Of a stretch of DNA of 64,000 nucleotides, positions 32,825-43,750 are shown in pieces (positions within the stretch are counted from its first letter, which is position 1; the number at the start of each line of letters is the position of its first letter). Origin of the DNA: Norana najaformis (taxonomy: Eukaryota > Annelida > Clitellata > Crassiclitellata > Hormogastridae). The DNA is taken from assembly GCA_964023275.1 (NCBI GenBank), contig OZ029925.1, forward strand, positions 4,801,503 through 4,865,502, written 5' to 3'. The position numbers and the translations under genes were made by a program. The notes under the pieces are model-generated. The model had not been told where the DNA came from. It was given only the letters and a program-made list of their open reading frames with translations, and made no database searches.

Positions 32825-35075
32825 ATGATGATGATGATGATGATGATGATTGTATAATAACCATTACAAAACTGAAGAGGCTGTGTTTTCTTCCAGACGC
32901 CGTTGCACGTGGCTGTTATTACGAACCAGCTGGAGATCACGCGGAAGCTGTTACGGGCAGGTGCTTGTCCCAATTTATCCGACCGGAAAGGTCATAACAG
33001 TGTTCATCTAGCGGTGAATAATCGTTGTCACGAATGCCTACGAATACTTCAATCCGAATCTAAGTATCCGGTCGATGTCAACGCAATGAACTACGAAGGT
33101 ACTTGTTTTCGTTACGCTTCGTTACATTTGAGAATTAGGTGTCTCCCTGTTTTAGTCAAGATTTGGTGGTTTTGAAAACTGAAACGGTACTTTTTTACGA
33201 CTTTTCGTTATGCTTCGATGCTTTTGAAAACTAGTCGGGTACTTGTTTTCGTTACGGTTCAGTGCCTTGAAAACTAGTGGGGTACTTCTTTTCGTACGTT
33301 TCAGTGTCCTTGAAAGTAATAGGGTACTTGTTTTTGTTATGGCTCATTGCTTTGAAAACTAGTCGGGTACTTGTTTTCGTTGTGCTTGAGTGCTTTTAAG
33401 AATTAGGAGGCAAATTGTTTTCGTTACGGTTCAATGCTTTTGAGGATAAGGAGGCTACTTGTTTTCATTATGCGTCAGTGTTTTTAGAGGTCCGTGCTTC
33501 TAAATGAACGACAGTTTTTGCCTTTCTTCAGTGTCATTTTTATTTCATTCAGTCAGTCACCTTTGCCCTATGCGAATACACGTCGTCTGCCTGTCTGTCT
33601 CTGCCTCCGTCTCTGTTTCTGCCTCCGTATCTGTCTCTGCCTCCGTCTCTGCTTCTGCCTCCGTCTCTGTTTCTGCCTCCGTCTCTGTTTTTGCCTCCGT
33701 ATCTGTCTCTGCCTCTGTTTCTGTCTTTGCCTCCGTCTCTGTCTTTGCCTCCGTCGCTGTCTCTGTCTCCGTCTCTGTTTCTGCCTCCGTCTCTGTTTTT
33801 GCCTCCGTATCTGTCTCTGCCTCCGTCTCTGCCTCTGCCTCCGTCTCTGTCATATAATCAACTACTAGACTATAATAGATTACACTGCACTAGTTTAGAC
33901 TAGACTAGACTAAACTCCAGTATACTCCAGTAGAGAAGACTAGTCTAGACTAGAATAGACTTCATTAGACTAGACTATTAGACTAGACTGGACTAGTCTA
34001 GACACTATTAAAACTAGACTAAACTAGACTTTATTGGACTAGACTAGACTCAACTAGACTATATTAGACTAGGCTCTCTTAGAACTAGACTAGACTCTAC
34101 TGGACTAGACTAGACTAGTCTCTACTAGACTAGATTAGACTAGACTCTATTAGAACTAGACTAGATTAGACTCTACTAGACTAGATTAGACTAGACTAGA
34201 CTCTATTAGAACTATACTAGACCCTAATGGACTAGACAAGACTAACCGACGAGTGAATCTGACTTCCTGTAGGACTGATGCCGTTGCACCTGGCCGTTCA
34301 GCTGGGCGACGTCAACTCGGTGGAGGCTCTGCTATCGTTTGGGGCTCAGGTCAACGGGGTGGACGGGAAGAACGGGCGAACAGCCCTCTACTACGCCGCC
34401 GAGAGGAGCGACCTGGCAACGGCCGAGCTGCTGCTGCAGGCCGGTGCCAGTCCGTCCATCGCCAGCTACTCGGGATGCCTACCGATGAACGCAGCGAGGT
34501 CGAACGGTTCCATGGTTAAGCTGCTCGAAAGATACTTGGCAGGTGGCGAGGTGGCGATTGGGATGGAGAGGACGGCTGCTGCTGCGGCGGCTGGTGCTTG
34601 TGGCGTTGCCATGGCTGCGACGAAGACGGTCAACAGGGATGTGAAACGAAGAGAAAGCAAACAGGTGTGGCTGATGGTTATGATGATGATGTTGATGGTG
34701 ATGATGCCGACGACGACGACGACGGTGATGATGATGCTTATAATGATTATGGTGATGATGACAATGGCGGCGGCGATGATGATGAAGATGAAGATGATGA
34801 TTATGATGATGATGATGATGAAGAAGATGATGATGATGATAGTGATGATGATTGATGATGATGATGATGATTGATGATGATGATAATGATAATTGATGAA
34901 GCTTGCCTCCTAGAGGTTTGAAAGTGGCACAATGCAAGTGTTTGATTCATTATACTGTACAGGTGTTACACTGTACAGGTATTGAAACGTAAATGTATTA
35001 AACTTTAGAGGTCGTGCATGACCTGTTTTCTTTGTTTTTTCATTGCAGGTTAAATCCAAAGAAATAAAGCAATGA
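24569..35075 (+). CDS. IkappaB-family ankyrin protein (Bcl-3/IkappaB-like), six exons, predicted 1,298 aa
   Basis: The predicted product is an inhibitor or co-regulator of NF-kappaB. Exons are 24569-27557, 31763-31940, 32391-32499, 32897-33098, 34273-34664 and 35049-35075; every junction is GT-AG and phase-consistent. An in-frame TGA at 24491 supports the ATG at 24569. About six ankyrin repeats occupy residues 1051-1252. The opening [15 protein letters not shown] resembles Bcl-3, [13 protein letters not shown] resembles IkappaB-alpha and Bcl-3, and [10 protein letters not shown] fits repeat 5. No Rel homology domain is visible, so this is not a p105/p100 precursor. The roughly 1,050-residue N-terminal region carries a DSGQTS motif (residues 77-82), a basic cluster near 252-290, PPKKRK (768-773) and six 23-residue repeats (795-932). 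Human BCL3 is only about 450 aa, so the N-terminal extension is unusual. The eight-codon last exon is the least certain part. Whether the orthologue is Bcl-3, IkappaB-zeta or a Cactus-type IkappaB cannot be settled by eye. Confidence 0.85.
26951..27364 (+). repeat. Coding minisatellite, six 69-bp units in frame
   Basis: Six consecutive 69-bp units encode 23-residue repeats that open [12 protein letters not shown] and close NVSHLEQSP. Units differ mainly at one or two codons (I, F or T before W) and in the last copy (LQQSA). They sit in exon 1 of the IkappaB-like gene and keep the frame because 69 is divisible by three. The near-identical DNA indicates recent unequal exchange. Confidence 0.95.
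27635..27960. repeat. CATC/ATTC repeats with a 90-bp higher-order unit
   Basis: Three to four copies of a unit combining GGTGGCTTC with CCATCCATTCATCC-type arrays follow exon 1 of the IkappaB-like gene. Confidence 0.8.
28363..28795. repeat. CAT trinucleotide and TATG tetranucleotide arrays
   Basis: CATCAT/CCTCCT sequence (28363-28525) is followed by TATG, TAGG and TA arrays up to 28795. Confidence 0.9.
28985..29345. repeat. GAGACA and GGAT microsatellites
   Basis: GAGACAGA-type units cover 29005-29130, and GGATGGAC-type units cover 29220-29345. The sequence between them is not recognisable. Confidence 0.85.
29810..29960 (+). mobile_element. Dispersed repeat, family C
   Basis: This copy lies in intron 1 of the IkappaB-like gene, with GGTGAGGTCCTTCACCACCG and TTTGAATGGGCGCC. 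It abuts a family A LINE fragment, so the two elements are nested or co-inserted. Confidence 0.6.
29952..30119 (+). mobile_element. LINE 3' end fragment, family A
   Basis: This is a short copy of the non-coding 3' part, with the shared GAATAAGCTGGTT block and a degenerate GATTATGATTACG tail. It lies in intron 1 of the IkappaB-like gene, directly after a family C repeat. Confidence 0.65.
30868..31240 (-). pseudogene. Non-LTR retrotransposon reverse-transcriptase C-terminal remnant
   Basis: On the - strand, one frame reads [20 protein letters not shown] and then [12 protein letters not shown]. This is the standard C-terminal region of CR1/Rex1/L2-group reverse transcriptases (LWN-LP-LR and F---L--HLF). 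A frameshift separates it from an upstream [13 protein letters not shown] segment. The element ends with GGGCGCTATATTAAGTGTCC; two more copies of that end lie at 30779-30870. It is dead and lies in intron 1 of the IkappaB-like gene. Confidence 0.7.
31525..31670 (+). repeat. 10-bp minisatellite (TGTTCTATTG)
   Basis: Fourteen or so units alternate TGTGTTCTAT and TGTGTTCTGT. A very similar array lies at 36640-36775, more than 4 kb away. Confidence 0.85.
32210..32350. repeat. ACT/AAT trinucleotide arrays
   Basis: ACTACT and TAATAA arrays precede exon 3 of the IkappaB-like gene by about 40 bp. Confidence 0.85.
32520..32855. repeat. CAT then GAT trinucleotide arrays in IkappaB-like intron 3
   Basis: A CATCAT/CGTCGT tract (32520-32690) is followed about 60 bp later by a GAT array (32752-32850) of opposite strand sense. 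The two could pair in the transcript as a hairpin. Confidence 0.9.
33097..33490 (+). repeat. Tandem array of about 44-bp units starting at a splice donor
   Basis: Seven to eight degenerate units of the form GGGTACTTGTTTTCGTTACG plus a part with TTTGAAAACTAG fill the start of intron 4 of the IkappaB-like gene. The exon 4 donor (GAAG|gtacttg) is itself the first copy of the unit. Confidence 0.75.
33590..33852 (+). repeat. 18-bp minisatellite (CCTCCGTCTCTGTTTCTG)
   Basis: About 15 units built of CTGCCTCCGTCTCTGTTT variants lie in intron 4 of the IkappaB-like gene. Frames through them encode [12 protein letters not shown] runs and are not genes. Confidence 0.9.
33870..34245. repeat. ACTAG pentanucleotide array
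   Basis: About 375 bp of ACTAGACTAG with longer ATTAGAACTAGACTAG-type units extend nearly to the exon 5 acceptor. Confidence 0.9.
34675..34895. repeat. GAT trinucleotide array
   Basis: The array begins ten bases after the predicted exon 5 donor of the IkappaB-like gene. Read-through would encode Met-rich or Asp-rich runs, which supports splicing before it. Confidence 0.9.
35063..35068 (+). terminator. AATAAA polyadenylation signal just before the IkappaB-like stop codon
   Basis: An AATAAA hexamer lies inside the last predicted exon, five bases before the TGA at 35073-35075. If it is the functional signal, the 3' UTR would be only about 10-25 nt. A downstream signal could be used instead. 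Confidence 0.25.
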
Positions 35076-36189
35076 AGAGAACCCGCAATCAAGATTTTGG
35101 ACCCGGCCGTATATCCCGACATGCGGTCCTCAATGACCTTATCTGTCGGAGCCTCATACACGCGGGACTCCCAGCTATCAAAGAACCCCCCGGGCTATCT
35201 AGAACGGATGGCAATAGACCTGATGGTCTCACCTAATTCCTTGGCATAATGGCCGTAGTCTAATCTGGGATATTACAGTAATTGACACTGTGGCTCCTTC
35301 TTACTTGCATGCAACTGATGCAAACCCCGGGGCAGAAAAAATGCGAAGTACAGTCAACTCCTTTCATTGTACCACTTCTCCCCACTGTCATTCGAGACTC
35401 TTGGCCCCATTAATAGCTTGATCTTATTACGGATTTAGGGCGCTGTGTTACTCAAACTACCGGAGATCATAAAGAAACCTGTTATCTCTTCCAGCGTCTA
35501 GCTATAGCAATTCAGCGTTTCAATGCCGTTGCCTTCCGTAGCACTTTTGCCATGCGTGAACTTGACGAGATGTAGCCGTTCCAGATGATTTATCATTTTC
35601 TCCGGATATTTTTTAATCCTGAGGGATAATATATATCTCGGCGTAAAAATTGCATTCGTTCTGTTCTCTGTACGACTGGATTTTTATTTGAGACAGTTTC
35701 ACTGATGAATGCCTTGGGCATCAGATTCTACAAATGACCATCGGCTAATGACTTGTGCATTGATATTATGAGTCATCATCGATAAATGACTTGTGCATTG
35801 ATATTATGAATCACCATTCCATCGATTACAATGATTTCTAGAGTAGATAACGGCTCAATAGAAGTTCAGAGTTTAGTTTGTGAAACAACATTTGACGAAG
35901 TCAAAAGTTCTGCGGACAAAATTTATTTATTTTAAGCTCAATCTGACATGTGAGTTGAAACATTTTGCAAGTAACAAATTATTGTGATAATGATGTTCGT
36001 AACGATAATGATGATGATGATGATGTTGTTGTTTTTTCGACAATTATTTTTATCATATTATAATATGATAATATGATGTGAATTGTTTACTGAATATGAA
36101 GAAGAAGATGAAGAAGAGCAGTCTCTTAAGCTAACCCCAAATGACAGGTATGGGTATGAAGTGTTAGCGTCTTCATTTTCTTAGCCTCG

Positions 36190-36395
36190 GCATATGAGGG
36201 TGGGTGGCCAGTCCTATCCATTGTCGTCTGATCTTCCCACTGACAGTGTACGTCAGTGTACTCATTGCTGAGTTGGCTAGGAGGCGCAAGCGGAGCCGAA
36301 ACGTCGAAACAAATTTCTGCCCTGGCGGGGATTTGAACCTAGGACTCTACTTTCATAGTCCAGCATACTAACCCTAGATTACCTGCACGAAATGG
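36190..36395 (-). mobile_element. tRNA-derived SINE
   Basis: On the - strand, TAATCTAGGGTTAGTAT (A-box region, 36365-36381) and GGTTCAAATCC (B-box, 36329-36339) are spaced as in tRNA promoters. The body that follows contains TTTCGACGTTTCGGCTCCGC. Confidence 0.55.
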
Positions 36396-36639
36396 CTGCC
36401 TTCAAATGCCTACAATCACTGGCCCTGCAAATACCGTCTGAGATTTCTGCAAAAAGTTCATGCGAGGTCACTCTTTCTGGAAACTGAAACCAAAAGAGAG
36501 AAAATGCTGACTCCTGCGCTGTGCATACACCTGTGTACCTGTAATTTAAAGTGGCGAAGGTTTGCCCAGGTTAAAGGTTAGGCGGAAGACATCCGATTCA
36601 CCACTCACTACTTTCATGCCTCAAAATGTACGTTACTGT

Positions 36640-36775
36640 TGTGTGTTCTATTGTGTTCTGTTGTGTTATGTTGTGTTTTATCGTGTTCTATTGTGTTCTG
36701 CTGTGTTCTGTTGTGTTTTATCGTGTTCTATTGTGTTCTGCTGTGTTCTGTTGTGTTCTATTGTGTTCTGCCTCT
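36640..36775 (+). repeat. 10-bp minisatellite (TGTGTTCTGT)
   Basis: The array has the same unit as 31525-31670, with TGTTTTATCG variants arranged in a repeating order of about 60 bp. Confidence 0.85.
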
Positions 36776-39700
36776 TCTTACCTTTGCTTTGTGGCCCCTC
36801 TTCAAGAGAATTTAATTAGCAGAGCTCTCTACGTTAGCTTAAATGATCTAAAAGTTCATTAAGAACAAAAAGTTCACAATTAAAGCAGACATTACTCAAA
36901 TAGTATTACTTTAGTAAATCATTTACACAATTTAACACTTACAGCCTAATACCTTTACAGTTTATTCCTGCATAGTGTAATACTTCTGTAATATGTAGTC
37001 ACTACAGTGTAATACCTGTCTCTAAGGAGCTACTTAAAGGTTCTATATTAAACGTCTTACTACATACATACTTACATACCTCGCTATACAACAAACACAA
37101 GGACGGATAATGTGGGGGTACTCGGCCATGTCCCCATTTGAGTTTGGAGGGTACCAACATCTTATCTAATCTAATGACTTCTACTTCGTTATTTCCAATT
37201 GTACCTCTCTAGGTATATCTGTCTCTGCCTATCTTCGCTTACATGGGTAGACAAACCGACAGACAGAAAGACAGATATATGAGTATGTACTATATAAGTA
37301 CACAGGCCCCTTGTGTACTTATAATTATACGCAGGTCGACCAAGCGAAATGAGTCATAGGCAGTCATCAGAAATACAGAGCTTCATCCATACAGGTCGCC
37401 AGACTGACAGATCTACCAAGATTTCTAAGAACCCAAATTATTTGCATCAGCTATAAAACCATTTACATGTACCATATGTACATCTGGTTTTGTAATTGGG
37501 GTGGGTACATATGTACCCATATTCGTATAGTAGCCCTTTATAATTATGAACCCCACACAGTCCCTGCTTCGCTAGCCGAAGAAAGCCCCTGGGGCTCAAC
37601 ACGCCCCCAAAAGCCTCCACCGTTGGGGAGTCACATAGGTGAGGGGAAGGAGGGAGGTCTACAGTACTTTGTAATTAGGGCCCCAATGTAACCTTAATCC
37701 AGGCCTGCTTTAGGCCTAATACTCGAATTAACGAACGACATAGGCCTGCCTTATTGTTTTGGACTGAAGAAACCAGAGTTTAAGTTGCTACAATAGAGAA
37801 GAATTTTCAAAATTAAGGCAGTTTCGGCCAATATTGGCTGCAGCTGCCAAAATGGCAGAGTTTAACCCTCTGTTAGACCTATTTAGATATTAAAATTATT
37901 TGATGTGAAATTCGCAAAACAGTGTGAAAGTAGGCCTATTAAAAATTAAGGCGACAACGTAACTGAACATGATTTTGTCCGAATCTTCTGTTCTTATAAA
38001 ACGCATTAGGCAATAATCTTGGTGTACAGCCTACTAGTATTTTATTGTCTGTCTTCGCAATTAAAAATTTATGTCCACATGCAATCAAAACATTTTTAAT
38101 TTATTCAAGAGTCTATATTTTGAAAAGTTTCTGTAAAACGTTAATATTAATCAAGTTGTATTAGAATTAATACAGTGCAACATGTTGTCCGATTTAATTT
38201 GTTGTTGCTGTTCGGTGGCAGCCTTCCATCTCTTGCCTCCGCTTCCTGAGACTCTTCGCCTTTCGTCCCTCCGTTCTCCTTCCTCGAGTCCTCCCCGGGG
38301 CACAAGACGACAAAAGCGCAACACAAAATCTACGAGTAGGGTTTACGGGGTTTTTCGCCACGCCAGAGGCCCCCTGGGGTCCTACGGCTAACAAGGAATC
38401 TACGACTTGGCTTACGGGGTTTTACTCCACGCCAGGGGCCTCTGGAATTCTATGACTAACACACAAATACAAACATAGACAGACAGAGACGAGAGAAAGA
38501 AAGGCAGCGAGGCACCATGGTAACCGTAACTCATCTCATAAGATTCTTCGTCACCAAGGATGCGTATATGCAGTAAGAAATTTTAGAAAGCCCGCATAGT
38601 TATTGAATAATGCATATATCAGGCTCACGAATAGGCTAAACGCCATTGCCATTTGGAATTAGAGTTTCAAGTCGACTATTTCACGTTGATGTTGATTCGA
38701 AAACTGGGAAAAATTAAAACAACGAGCTGGTAAGTTTTGCTTTTGTTGTCTGACCCCAGTTACTCACCAACGCCTACGATTCCTAGCTCAGTCGATGGAC
38801 ATATGGCGTGTTTACAAATGCATTATTAATTGCTTACTCACTTTCTAACTTACTTACCTGATATGACCTTTTTATCAGATTAAAAATAAAGGTTAATTAG
38901 TAATTAAGCTTCTTGAAGTCTCACAGGGGTCTCCGAGGTCTCGACTGGTTCCAGTGGAAAGTGTTTTTGGAATGTTCGGTTTTACTCAACTGGCAATTGA
39001 TTGATGCCTTGTGCATGATATTATAATTAAAGGGCAGATTCGATGAGATTCTTAAATCTATGGATCGATTAGTATTTAAATTGTTGATCAGTTATGCCAT
39101 CAACTTAAACAATTCTTACATTTAACTTCAGATTTCTTTCTGATCAATGATTTTCTGTTCGAAATGACAATTTTAAGTCGATCGTTCGATTTCTGGTAGA
39201 TTTCTCTTCAACGTGAACAGTTCTCATATCGAAATTCAGAATTCTGCTTCTTTCTGTTCGATGATTTTCAATGATTTTCTGCTCGAAACAACTTTTCTTC
39301 CCATCCCTCTTCCAAGTCGATTTCCAAATGAACTTCGTTTCCAAGGCACGAAACAATAGTGCCAAAGATGACGTCATCTATGTTGCAATGACGTCATCGA
39401 AACAACAATCGAAAACTTATGTCTTCATTATTATATGCGTCATCGCTATTACGGTTAATTCACGAAGAGCTAAGTAAGCAAGTAAGTAATTATCTGGCAC
39501 TCACACGCATACTCGTAATTACTCCAAATAAGAAGTATTGTCGGGTAGGCCTATAAATTGCCTTGTAAATAATAATGATTGCGGCCTACAGCGATCGAGA
39601 TTAGCTGATGCCTGCAACTAAAATCACCACCGCCGTAATCTGTTTGTCTCACACTTGAATTTTGGCTCGGAACCGAATCTATAACCTTCCTTATCGATCG

Positions 39701-39834
39701 ATCATGGTGTGACTGAATGCCTGTCAGGTAATGGTTTCTAGGGTGATCAACCCTCTGGCCAAACACCCTATGACAGTCAGCTTTTTATGGTATGATACTA
39801 GTTTACTGTACGATGCTACGATACTGCGCTGCTA

Positions 39835-40004
39835 CAGTATATCTCTACCAGTATATCTCTACCAGTATATATCTACCAGTATATCTCTACCAGTATATCT
39901 CTACCAGTATATCTCTACCAGTATGTCTCTACCAGTATATCTCTACCAGTATATCTCTACCAGTATGTCTCTACCAGTATATCTCTACCAGTATATCTCT
40001 AGCC
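39835..40004 (+). repeat. 14-bp minisatellite (CAGTATATCTCTAC), 12 copies
   Basis: Twelve nearly identical units occur, two of them with GTATGT instead of GTATAT. No gene is nearby. Confidence 0.95.
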
Positions 40005-40844
40005 TTAGTGACAGAGGCACGGTGTGCGCAAACAACTTGCCAAGGGTCGTTACACGGAGTCGCCTCAGCAAGCTAGAACCCGCAACCGTTAGATCGCAGA
40101 TCAGAGCGCGCTACGGATACACCACCGTGATGCACATGATAATGTACATAGGCCTAACTGTGCCTTTAGGCCTGCTTTTTGGCACAGGCATACGAAACCC
40201 CAGTAGCTTAAGATAACTGCACAGTATTCACAGTTCAAGTCAACAAGAAAATCCTATTTATAGAAATAAATGCGCAGATTCATACATTGTTATCTAAGTA
40301 CATTTATGCATGCTTACATATGCATAATACACACGTGTATATATTAATATTATATAAGCACGCATATTATGTGCATAATATATATATATAATATTTATAT
40401 TATACATATATATACGCCTAGAACCAGTAGAGGAAGGTCTGTATTATATATAACATTATATATATATATATTATGTACATAATATACGTGCCTATACATG
40501 TGTGTGTGTGTTTACTGTGGGAACGAAATTGACAGAGACATAAAGATAGAAAGACAGAGTAAGAGTAAGAGAGGAAAGGCAGAAACGGAGAGACAGAGTG
40601 AGAGAGATACAAAGATGCATAGACCCAGAAGGAGACAGAGACAGACAGAAAGAGAGATACAGACAGAGACAGACAGAGGCACACAGAGGCAGAAAGTTAG
40701 TTGGTCAGGAGGCCAGATTAGATGTATCGCCCGAAGACTGTATACAGACATTAATAAAAATAATAAACTACTAGTAAATGTATATTGTATAAATAAATAT
40801 TAAATGTCTGAATATCATGTGTTTGAATATCATAAATATTTATA

Positions 40845-41232
40845 TGTATATATATATGAACTATATATATATATATATATATATGAACTATATATATATA
40901 TATATGTATAAACTATGTGATGAATTATATACACTATGATTTATACATATAGCATAGTTTATGTGTGTGTATGTATATGTATATGTATATGCACAGCTTC
41001 TGTGCATCCAGCTGTGTGTATGTGTGTGTATGTGTGTGTATGTATATGTGTGAGTGCCCTTTTAAACTGTTTTGTTTTCATATAAATATATGAACTATAT
41101 ATATATATATATGAACTATATATATATATATATATGTATAAACTATGTTATGAATTATAACACTATGATTTATACATATAGCATAGTTTATGTGTGTGTA
41201 TGTATATGTGTGAGTGCCCTTTTAAACTGTTT
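40845..41232 (+). repeat. Direct duplication within a TA-rich region
   Basis: Two copies of a block ending GTGCCCTTTTAAACTGTTTT (about 40850-41071 and 41083-41232) share TATAAACTATGT..GATTTATACATATAGCATAGTTTATG. The first copy has about 70 extra bases. Confidence 0.8.
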
Positions 41233-42427
41233 TGGTAGAGCAGCTTTTATTTTTAAACATAAAATTTATGGTCAATTGTTTCCGTTCAGTTCATTGAACT
41301 TTAGAACTTTTGTTTTTGTAAACTGTGAACTGAATTTCAGTGTTTTCAGTTGGCTGAAAATGAGATGAGATGAACTTTGACCAACGCTTAAAAATGTCGT
41401 TTCTGATGTTAGTTTGCATTTGGCGATATAGGGTTCCCCATGTGAGGACTTTTCAAAGTGAATTGAGTTACAATTCAGCAAACTTGACTGTTTCAATCTT
41501 CGGAAGATTCCACTGTCAGTAGGTTTCAACTTCGTTCATTGCTTTGGCTGTGTTTACGTTTTATGGCTTCCGTACTAGGGATTCTTTTCCACAGAGCCAA
41601 TGCGGGTTCGCCCGAGAGAATCGATGACGACAGCACAGCTTCTGTGGTTCCAGCTGTATAAATAATAAGAATACTAAATAAGAATATTAAAAAGAATATT
41701 AAATAAGGCTAAATAAGAATATTAATGACTAAATAGTTAAGCACTAACTTTATTACTATTTTGTTTTCGAAGAGCTTTAATAATTGCAACAAAATGCGAC
41801 CTAATTTTTGACACCAATCTGTCTCTGTCTCTGTCTGTCTACCTATTTTATCTGTCTGTCTGTTGCCTATTTTATCTGTCTGTCTACATGTCTGTCTGCC
41901 TATCTGTCTGTCTGCCTGTCTGTCTGCCTGTATGTATATATGTACATATGTCTATGTATATATCTATATATTACAAATTTAAAATATATAAATGATTAAC
42001 TCAGAAATAAAGAAACTAAGTTTATCCCCTATAAAAAGATATTTTTCAGATATTAAAAGTTCGTTTATAGCGGCTTAAGACTTCATTTACGCAAGGAAGC
42101 CAGCCAGCTGTTATGCACTGCATTTATAAACGAATTGTATACCCAGGATTTTCAACATAGCATCGATGCTGAATCTATCCTAGCACCACACGCCTGCATC
42201 GGGTCAAAAAGTATAACCAAAAGTGTCTGATAGGAGCACTGACATTATCAACATCTTTTGGCTGGCAGGACTTGAACTGCTGACGTCAAGCTCACCTTAA
42301 CTTCCCGGCAGGGTTGCGACAAGTGGTACGTATTACCCAGTATTTAGCGACATATTGTAGCCGTTAGCGTCGGTCTTACCTTAGTTCTTTTTCATCTCAC
42401 TAAATCGACGGTAGCAGCAGTGGTTAC

Positions 42428-43060
42428 TGTTTAACGATGCTGTGTCATAACGAAAATGATTATCGTGGTCCTCCTCCTTTGTCTAGGCTGCGGACTGGTA
42501 CTACCTGTATAATATGACTGTGGCGGAGTTACAAGTCGCCACTGAAAGCAGCTGAACGCAGTGGCGGAGTTAAGAAACCGGCGCTTTCACCGTAATTATT
42601 ACTAAAGTATTTTTCCAAGGAAACCCGGTATAAAATGCAATTGATGAGTATATATACTGTCATTTGCAACCGTTTTAAAGGTGTTTTAAAACATCGCGTT
42701 ATTTAATGCCTAGCGACATCTTACCACTGCCCGAGCCGTTTACACTGCGCTTACTGCTCCCTATTTACCCCAAAGAAGAGAATTATATGAGAGCTGAAAC
42801 GCAATTGTTGAACATATAGCGTCGGTTACCAGCGTTTTAAAGGTGTCTAAAGTAAGAATTTAATTATACACTGAACAGCGATATCAAATGGTTGCCAGGA
42901 TTGTTCAACTCAGTTTTATCTTTCTTAGGCAATTCCTGCCGGCGGTGCAAAGTAGTTTTTTGTTTGACGACGCTGTGTCATAACGAAAATGACTAGCGTC
43001 GTCCTCCTTTATCCAGGCTTCGGACTGGCTCCACCCGAGTATGACTGCAAACACGTCACC
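42428..43060 (+). repeat. Direct repeat pair
   Basis: A 95-bp stretch with GCTGTGTCATAACGAAAATG occurs at 42428-42530 and 42960-43050, with some drift. Each is followed by sequence related to the LINE family A coding end. Confidence 0.6.
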
Positions 43061-43119
43061 TCTCAGTTTCTGCGCTGGTCTTTCACTCAAGAGTGAAGAT
43101 ATTGTTACGCCGGAAAATC

Positions 43120-43270
43120 GTCGTTCTTGCTCTCTGGCGTGCTGTCGGGAGGCCTTGGAGGAGAAAGCTGTCGGTTTGGCAAGCGAGCGTTGAGGATTCG
43201 AACCCGGAACCGTCTGGTGCGCGGATCGACCGCTAAAGGCTTGCTCCCCATAATAAACTGGTGCTTTCTC
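43120..43270 (-). mobile_element. tRNA-like SINE head
   Basis: On the - strand, CCTTTAGCGGTCGATC (A-box-like) and GGGTTCGAATCC (B-box, 43194-43205) are flanked by complementary GCAAGC and GCTTGC strings that could form an acceptor-like stem. The D and T stems are imperfect, so an intact tRNA gene is unlikely. Confidence 0.4.
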
Positions 43271-43278
43271 ACCTAACC

Positions 43279-43750
43279 TCACACTTCGACGGAGGGAGGA
43301 AGCGCCCTAAATTCATCACCAGGTGGTTTAGTGGAGCCCGCGGATGCCGAGTAGGAAACTGCCCCCATTTGGGAACAAGGGTTCGATTTGACCTTCCCGA
43401 CAGACTTATCCTCTACACTTAAAATAGGGCGCTCTATGAATTCTGAGGAGTACGTTAGATCACTCTTTACCATCTTACTTGCTTGATCTGAGAAGTGCGC
43501 AAATAAATCTTCCCTTACCTCCATCATTTGAGTTCGTTGGCGCTGCATCAATTCTTCTCTCCATTGGTTTTGATTTCTTATTATTTCGTTCTGGCGCTGT
43601 ATTAATTCATGTCTCAACTGAACCTGATTGTCTATTAACTCGTTCTGGCGCTCCATCAATGTAGACATGGATTCCGTCAAAGACAATTTTCAACAGGTCT
43701 GCTACGAGATCTGACGCAACTAATTCGCTACCAAAATCAGACGCAGCCAT
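43279..43750 (-). pseudogene. Frameshifted coiled-coil ORF, probably retroelement-derived
   Basis: A - strand frame encodes repeated heptad-like strings (MERQNELIDNQ, IQRQNEIIRNQ, MQRQRTQMMEV) that form a Gln/Arg/Glu-rich coiled coil of about 65 residues, followed by a tail ending PPSVEV. An upstream ATG at 43750 opens MAASDFGSELVASDLVADLL in another frame, and one base change near an AAAA run would join the two. Such short coiled-coil ORFs occur in gag-like genes, but I recognise no family. Confidence 0.3.

Noticed and set aside
33590..33852. ORFs encoding SVSASVSV or ETEAETEA runs
   Set aside because: They are readings of the 18-bp minisatellite inside intron 4 of the IkappaB-like gene.
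34665..34874. Extension of the ankyrin exon into a Met/Asp-rich tail
   Set aside because: The sequence after 34664 is a GAT microsatellite following a CAG|gtgtgg donor, and a phase-matched last exon lies at 35049.
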